Shown here piece by piece: positions 59,770-64,000 of a stretch of DNA of 64,000 nucleotides. A program made the position numbers and the translations under genes. Below the pieces are notes generated by a model. The model was not told where the DNA came from. It did no database searches and saw only the letters and a program-made list of their open reading frames with translations. How positions within the stretch are numbered: the stretch's first letter is position 1; every line of letters starts with the position of its first letter. This DNA is from Bacteroidales bacterium (GTDB lineage: Bacteria; Bacteroidota; Bacteroidia; Bacteroidales; UBA3663). The DNA lies in assembly GCA_017449065.1 (NCBI GenBank), contig JAFSKF010000038.1, positions 1-64,000 on the forward strand, read 5' to 3'.

Positions 59770-60879
59770 ATGAAAAGAAAGATGCTTTATACCTTATTTG
59801 TTGTAGCTGCCGTGCTACTGGGCTGGCAGGGCTACGAGTTCTGGGTGGCGGTGGGCCGTCAGCCGCGTGGCGAACGATTGGAGCGATGCAGGCAGTCGCC
59901 GCAATGGAAGGACGGGGAGTTTGTGAATGTACATGATACACCGACGCTGACGGGCGACGACGGGTTCTTTGGACAGATGTGGAAGTTTCTGTTCGGACGG
60001 GTGGACGACCTGAAGCCTGGCCGCGACATTCCCGTGGTGAAGACCTCGCTGAAAGACATTGCCCGCACGGAGGAGGTCTGCGTGTGGCTGGGGCACTCGA
60101 CTGTCTATATCCAGACAGGCGGGGTGCGCTTCCTCTTCGATCCTGTGCTGACGAACAAGTTGCCCGTGTGGTGGTTCATGCGTCCGTTCAAGGGGGCCGA
60201 TGCCTACACCACGGATGACATTCCCGAAGTGGATTACCTCGTCATCACCCACGACCATTGGGACCATCTGGACTGGAAGACGGTGGCGGCACTCAGAGAC
60301 CGCGTAGGTCAGGTGGTCTGCAGCCTCGGCATAGGCGAGCACTTCGAGTATTGGGGCTATGACCCGAAGAAGATTCACGACCTCGACTGGGGAGATTCCA
60401 TCGCGGTAGCAAATTCTTCACTCTTCACTTTTCACTCTTCACTTAAACTGCGCTGTTTGCCTACAAGACATTTCTCTGGCCGCATGGGTCAGCACAAGAC
60501 GCTGTGGGCCTCCTACCTGATTGACGGTCCCCGCCGCATCTTTATCTCTGGCGATGGCGGCTACGACGAACGTTTCACCCAGATTGGCGAACAATATCCC
60601 AACATCGACCTGGCCATTATGGAGAACGGTCAATATGACGAGGGCTGGCACTACATCCACACCCTGCCCCGCGAACTGCCGCAGGCCATCAACGACCTCG
60701 GTGCCCATCGGGTGCTGACCTACCACAACTCGAAATACGCTCTGGCCAACCACTCCTGGACTGAACCGCTCGACAGCATCTACGAGCATGCGAAGGGTCA
60801 GCCGTGGCAACTGCTCACTCCTCGCATCGGGGAACCCATCCGGCTCAACGAGCAGCAGACGTTCGAGAAGTGGTGGTAG
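59770..60879 (+). CDS. metallo-beta-lactamase-fold hydrolase (NAPE-PLD/RomA-like)
   Basis: The 369-residue protein has an N-terminal membrane or signal helix (5-21) and the metal motif THDHWDHLD with His161, His163, Asp165 and His166. The pattern VCVWLGHSTVYIQTGGVRFLFDPVL and THRHFSGR-like later metal site fit the NAPE-phospholipase-D-like branch, which acts on phosphodiester or lactone bonds. Residues about 215-226 are encoded by a low-complexity TTCACTCTTCACTTTTCAC stretch that looks inserted. Substrate unknown; possibly regulated by the AraC protein upstream. Confidence 0.82.
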   Translation: MKRKMLYTLFVVAAVLLGWQGYEFWVAVGRQPRGERLERCRQSPQWKDGEFVNVHDTPTLTGDDGFFGQMWKFLFGRVDDLKPGRDIPVVKTSLKDIARTEEVCVWLGHSTVYIQTGGVRFLFDPVLTNKLPVWWFMRPFKGADAYTTDDIPEVDYLVITHDHWDHLDWKTVAALRDRVGQVVCSLGIGEHFEYWGYDPKKIHDLDWGDSIAVANSSLFTFHSSLKLRCLPTRHFSGRMGQHKTLWASYLIDGPRRIFISGDGGYDERFTQIGEQYPNIDLAIMENGQYDEGWHYIHTLPRELPQAINDLGAHRVLTYHNSKYALANHSWTEPLDSIYEHAKGQPWQLLTPRIGEPIRLNEQQTFEKWW

Positions 60880-61003
60880 GCTGAATGGTGGCTATGGATG
60901 AGCGGATTCTTGGCTTTCTCCATTCTCAGTATGGGACTATTGGCCAAGCCACACTATCACGACGCTCATTGCGTCAATTGTAGGACTTAAAACAGTTTAT
61001 AAT
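60880..61003 (+). other. degraded sequence between hydrolase and PPOX remnant
   Basis: Contains only short open frames, for example ATGAGCGGATTCTTGGCTTT at 60897, which could be the trace of a lost membrane protein. No promoter or terminator is clear. Confidence 0.4.
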
Positions 61004-61081
61004 ATGGATTTCAGAGATATGAGACGCAAACGCCAACAGCTCTCACAGGCAATAGAACTGGTTAAACAACATCAAAAATGA
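61004..61081 (+). pseudogene. 25-codon remnant of a Nim-like PNPOx-family flavoprotein
   Basis: The reading frame encodes MDFRDMRRKRQQLSQ joined directly to AIELVKQHQK. The first part matches the start of pyridoxamine-phosphate-oxidase-like (nitroimidazole-resistance NimA-type) proteins (FRxMRRKxQxLS), and the second their last strand and C-terminus (GKxAIELVK). About 130 residues between them are missing. Both ends being kept in one frame points to a clean internal deletion. Confidence 0.6.
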
Positions 61082-61134
61082 CGCTCCCCAAGTTTATCGT
61101 CTGCATGATTGAAGGATGTTCTTTTCGTCAGCCA

Positions 61135-61797
61135 TTATTCCACCATCCGTTTGCCCAGCTCGTAGGCTGCCTGCAGGTCCTTGGGCCACTGGTTGTCGCG
61201 GAACCATTGCTTTTCTTTCACGTCGATGGCGCTGCTGTCATACTTTGAGTAGTCGGGGAATTGCCAGGTATTGAAAGAGTTCAGCACTTCGCACGAACCG
61301 AACATCATCTCCATATACTGCTGGTCGGGGGCAAGGATGGTGCCGTAGTTCACCAAGTCGTAACGCTCTGGCGTATTGTTCATGGTGTAGATGAGAGCCG
61401 TCTTCATCTTCTTGTCGATGTACTTGCTGGCACCGCCCGTTTTCTCGTCGAGGTCATAACGCAGGATAGGGAATAGCAGACGCTCAATAACGTTACGGAA
61501 CATACCCGTAGGGTACGACCAGTAGATGGGCGTACCCATCACGAAGGCATCGGCAGCGAGAATCTTTTCGAGCAGAGGGCGCAACTCGTCCTTGTAAGCA
61601 CAGAGACCATTGCATTTGTTTCCCGTGCGTTTGCAGGCGAAACAGCTCATGCAGCCTTTGAAGTTCATGTTCACAAGGTGAATCAGTTCGCACTCGGCAC
61701 CCGCTTCCTGGGCGCCTTTCATCACGCTTTCCAGCATCTGCGCCGTGTTCTTGTTCTTGCGCGGGCTGGCGTTCAGTAGAATCATTTTCTTTGTCAT
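61135..61797 (-). CDS. flavodoxin-fold NAD(P)H-dependent oxidoreductase
   Basis: The 220-residue FMN protein has the phosphate loop NASPRKNKNTAQML, a Cys-rich segment KGCMSCFACKRTGNKCNGLC (about 47-66) as in NADPH-dependent FMN reductase / iron-sulfur-flavoprotein relatives, and GTPIYWSYPTGMFRN. It probably reduces quinones or other electrophiles. It follows the alpha/beta-hydrolase remnant by 14 bases and shares its promoter. Confidence 0.85.
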   Translation of the reverse strand: MTKKMILLNASPRKNKNTAQMLESVMKGAQEAGAECELIHLVNMNFKGCMSCFACKRTGNKCNGLCAYKDELRPLLEKILAADAFVMGTPIYWSYPTGMFRNVIERLLFPILRYDLDEKTGGASKYIDKKMKTALIYTMNNTPERYDLVNYGTILAPDQQYMEMMFGSCEVLNSFNTWQFPDYSKYDSSAIDVKEKQWFRDNQWPKDLQAAYELGKRMVE

Positions 61798-61811
61798 AGC
61801 TGAGTATTTGT

Positions 61812-62081
61812 TTATAATTCTATAACCCTATGTAGAAAGTCGCGCATCAACGCGGCAATCTCCGTGTGATGACTTTCAAGCGCGAAGTGGCCGCTGGGTA
61901 CGAAGTGGATTTCGGCATTGGGTAGGTCGCGGCGGAAGGCGTCGGCTCCGGCGGGGATGAACGACGGGTCATTCTCGCCCCAGACGGCAAGCAACGGGGG
62001 CTGGTTATCGCGCAGGTACTTCTGGAACTCGGGATAGAGGGCCACGTTTGAGCGGTAGTCGAGGATGAGGTCGTTCTGCAT
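61812..62081 (-). pseudogene. C-terminal third of an alpha/beta hydrolase, still behind a promoter
   Basis: The 89-residue frame begins MQNDLILDYRSNVALYPEFQ and includes LLAVWGENDPSFIPAG (acid residue region) and PSGHFALE (catalytic His), i.e. the last third of a haloalkane-dehalogenase/epoxide-hydrolase-like protein of about 290 residues. The nucleophile and oxyanion part is absent. TACCTTTG at 62109-62116 and a 5' leader stand directly before it, so the N-terminal two thirds have been deleted. It is in operon with the flavodoxin-fold enzyme. Confidence 0.75.
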
Positions 62082-62108
62082 CTCTGTTTTTCTTGCGATT
62101 TAACGCAG

Positions 62109-62116
62109 CAAAGGTA
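62109..62116 (-). promoter_or_regulatory. -7 element TACCTTTG for the hydrolase-remnant/oxidoreductase unit
   Basis: Minus-strand consensus about 28 bases before ATG 62081, now serving mainly the downstream flavoprotein gene. Confidence 0.65.
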
Positions 62117-62211
62117 GTTCAAATTGTGTGAATTTACAAATTTCATTCAATTTTTCTCTCATTAGAGGACACAAATGGCCTCAATTATTTGGACAATACA
62201 AACAAATTCCA

Positions 62212-62219
62212 TATATTTG
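62212..62219 (+). promoter_or_regulatory. -7 element TATATTTG for the Ser-rich membrane protein
   Basis: Consensus element 41 bases before ATG 62260. Confidence 0.6.
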
Positions 62220-62259
62220 CGGCGTGAAGGGGAAGTAAACATACCCAATCCAGAATCTT

Positions 62260-63285
62260 ATGATCCCACAACTTATCATTTGCAGCTCATTTTTGGCTAT
62301 AGCCATACTTTTGGTGAGAGTAAGCAATGTGCGCTATCGGAAGGCCGAGGAACTGAACGAGAAGGCAAAGCCGGAAGATGTGCGGCAAAGACTGTGGGTG
62401 AAAGTGTACGATTATGAGAACTATGAATTCTTTGTGATTTGCGGCCTCATAGCTCCCTATCTCGTGGCCTATCCGCTCTCCTGGTTTATGTCGTGGATTA
62501 CAGGAGATCCCGGTGTTCCGCATATGTTGATTCCCATTCTCCAATGCTTTTGGTATTTGATGGGTTGCTTAGCGATTACGGACGTCTTTCGTGCGCATTG
62601 GTTTTCTTTCAAAGAACTGATTGCAAGAAACCGAAGCGTGCTGCACTATCAATGGGTGCTGATTATCGTCTTCATGGCCGAAATGGCGATTAACACCTGC
62701 CTGATTTTGAATGAGCCTTTGGTGCTCGAAAGTGTATTCCTTTCGCTGTTCGCATTTGTGCCTAAGCTGCTCTTTTTCATCCTGTTTGTTCTTTTTGTGC
62801 TGCGACGTCGCCAGTTCTCGCTTTGGAGCGAAGCAACCCAAAAGAATCCGGACGGAAGGCAGTCCTCCGGCACCTTTTCTTCTTTCGGCTATGCGGGCGC
62901 ATCTTCGGCTTACGGAGCCTATGGAACGAATGGCGCAGTTTCCTCCCGCGGCGCATCTGCTGCCGACCTCAAGAATCCCTATCCGCCAGGAGAGTATCCT
63001 CCGTTGCACCTGACCGGGACCACGCATTTTGAAGATACCACCGATCCCGATTGGCTCGATTCCGGCGATGAAGATGACTGCTTCGGTTTCTCGTCTTCTT
63101 CTTCCTCATCTTCTTCGTCTTCTGCCTCTCCGTCCTCTTACGGTTCTTATCGGCCGCAACAGCCCACACACCCGTTGTGGCAGGCGCCTAATCCGCCTCG
63201 CCAGGCTCCCGCCAGAAAGCGCCAAACCCGGTTGGAAGACTACGACCGCGAGGTGCGTTTCGACGATGAAGACCATTGGTTCTGA
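62260..63285 (+). CDS. five-helix membrane protein with a Ser-rich disordered C-terminus
   Basis: A 341-residue protein with hydrophobic segments at about 3-20, 57-78, 87-112, 128-150 and 156-181, then a long polar tail: Gly/Ala/Ser-rich (FGYAGASSAYGAYGTNGA), an acidic part (DWLDSGDEDD), about ten serines from residue 278, and a Pro/Gln/Arg-rich end. No known domain. The tail is probably cytoplasmic and disordered and may bind partners. Convergent with the partial gene at 63290, four bases apart. Confidence 0.65.
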   Translation: MIPQLIICSSFLAIAILLVRVSNVRYRKAEELNEKAKPEDVRQRLWVKVYDYENYEFFVICGLIAPYLVAYPLSWFMSWITGDPGVPHMLIPILQCFWYLMGCLAITDVFRAHWFSFKELIARNRSVLHYQWVLIIVFMAEMAINTCLILNEPLVLESVFLSLFAFVPKLLFFILFVLFVLRRRQFSLWSEATQKNPDGRQSSGTFSSFGYAGASSAYGAYGTNGAVSSRGASAADLKNPYPPGEYPPLHLTGTTHFEDTTDPDWLDSGDEDDCFGFSSSSSSSSSSSASPSSYGSYRPQQPTHPLWQAPNPPRQAPARKRQTRLEDYDREVRFDDEDHWF

Positions 63286-63289
63286 CTCC

Positions 63290-64000
63290 TTACTGCATCT
63301 TGATTCGCTTCAGGGCATCGATGAGCTGTCCGCTTTCGGAGACACCCTCTAAGCGGATGGTGTAGATGGTGTTGTAGTTGTCGTTCGTCCAGAAAGAGAA
63401 GGAGGCGATGCCGGTGCTATCCACTTCGATGCGAGGGTTCCAATAGAGCGTGGAACGCATATCCGTGCCGGGCGGATTGGCGTAGCGGTCGGCAGGATTG
63501 GCATAGTCGATGGCATGATATTCCTTCGGCACCTGGTGGCCGAGCGGCTTGAAGGTGATCGACCCCAGATCTACCTTGGTGGCCAACGTGGGGTTCTCCT
63601 GAATGCGGATCACATAGGCGTTGAAGTCCGTGATGGATGTAGAAGCATACGTGGCCTGAATCAGGTCGAGAAACTCGATGCAGTCGGTGTTGCAATAGCT
63701 ATCTACATACTCGAACTCCGTTTCGTCCTCCGTCACCGAAAGCGCCACTTCCATGCCGTTCATGATGAAGTGCAACTCCTTGCCGCGATATTTGGCGATG
63801 CGCTTGCCGGCTTCGTTCACGTCTATGATGACGCCCGGAATATTGTTCAGCAGGTCTTCCAGCGAAACCACATTCATCTCCTGAATCTCCTTGAAGCCCG
63901 CCTTCCATTCGGCATACTTGCTGGCGTGATCCATACCGCGCGTGGCTTTCTTTGCCGATACTCCCACCTCGTTCAAAGTGATTTCCCATTGTCCGTTGCT
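63290..64000 (-). CDS. large secreted protein with TonB-plug-like and macroglobulin-like segments, C-terminal part
   Basis: The frame is open to the window edge, so only the last 236 codons are seen. It contains SLEDLLNNIPGVIID, resembling a TonB-dependent receptor plug, and ends STLYWNPRIEVDSTGIASFSFWTNDNYNTIYTIRLEGVS..., the closing beta-sandwich typical of large MG2/TonB-plug-like surface proteins of Bacteroidetes. The TTG at 63976 is not a start. Function is unknown. Confidence 0.65.
   Translation of the reverse strand, partial: SNGQWEITLNEVGVSAKKATRGMDHASKYAEWKAGFKEIQEMNVVSLEDLLNNIPGVIIDVNEAGKRIAKYRGKELHFIMNGMEVALSVTEDETEFEYVDSYCNTDCIEFLDLIQATYASTSITDFNAYVIRIQENPTLATKVDLGSITFKPLGHQVPKEYHAIDYANPADRYANPPGTDMRSTLYWNPRIEVDSTGIASFSFWTNDNYNTIYTIRLEGVSESGQLIDALKRIKMQ

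Noticed and set aside
63976-64000. TTG at 63976 as a start codon
   Set aside because: The frame stays open to the window edge and the protein begins mid-domain, so the gene is cut by the edge.

Overview
The window reads as a chromosomal segment from a Bacteroidales bacterium, most likely Prevotellaceae. Almost every transcription unit is preceded by the Bacteroidetes sigma-factor -7 element TAnnTTTG instead of a sigma70-type promoter. The gene content also fits: PorQ, an ExbB/ExbD/TonB set, a Wzi-like barrel, GH97/GH51/GH43 glycosidases, a BspA-type LRR protein and two-subunit KorAB. The genus is inferred from style only. No rRNA, tRNA, prophage, transposase or CRISPR array was found.

Layout. 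0-2.6 kb: the start of a DUF262 gene (cut by the left edge) and an EcoRI-type adenine methyltransferase form a restriction-modification-like operon on the minus strand. It has an unusually long leader that can fold in alternative ways, followed upstream by an AT-rich gene-free stretch with phased repeats. 2.6-9.5 kb: a collapsed GH27 alpha-galactosidase, a GH97 predicted alpha-galactosidase, guanine deaminase, ROK glucokinase and a TPR lipo/periplasmic-type protein. 9.5-17.8 kb: a predicted small RNA, htpG, then trmB-mrp-birA-tadA and a GH43-like/GH51 arabinofuranosidase. 17.8-25.5 kb: a five-gene YbhFSR-type drug exporter operon (TolC, HlyD lipoprotein, fused double ATPase, two permeases) divergent from an AraC regulator. 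25.5-31.4 kb: a DUF1643 gene, an LRR surface protein, and a two-gene operon of AraC-type regulators, one of them membrane-spanning with a periplasmic Kelch-like sensor.

31.4-48.3 kb is core genome: DUF5686 barrel, rsgA, frr, lipoprotein, Wzi-like barrel, pyrH, the exbB-TM-exbD-exbD transport motor, tatD, a conserved unknown, a polyprenyl synthase, tonB, then porQ-cmk-ispH-pfkA and recO. 48.3-57.8 kb: rpsT, gyrB, a FAH-family hydrolase, viroplasmin-type RNase HI, aroK, korAB, a GH43-like enzyme and a conserved unknown. 57.9-64 kb is accessory and partly decayed: small membrane protein, AraC regulator, metallo-beta-lactamase-fold hydrolase, flavodoxin-type reductase, a Ser-rich membrane protein, a partial large secreted protein, and several remnants made by internal deletion.

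The most unusual signals are (1) intergenic tandem arrays with period of exactly 41 or 42 bp at three loci, with unrelated sequences but each built round a short dyad; (2) the attenuator-like leader with a tiny uORF in front of the methyltransferase; (3) the Kelch-TM-AraC regulator operon preceded by one of these arrays and followed by a 19-bp perfect palindrome; (4) a strongly supported sRNA candidate upstream of htpG; and (5) repeated deletion-type gene remnants that keep the two ends of a gene and lose the middle. All functional links are inferred from sequence and position.
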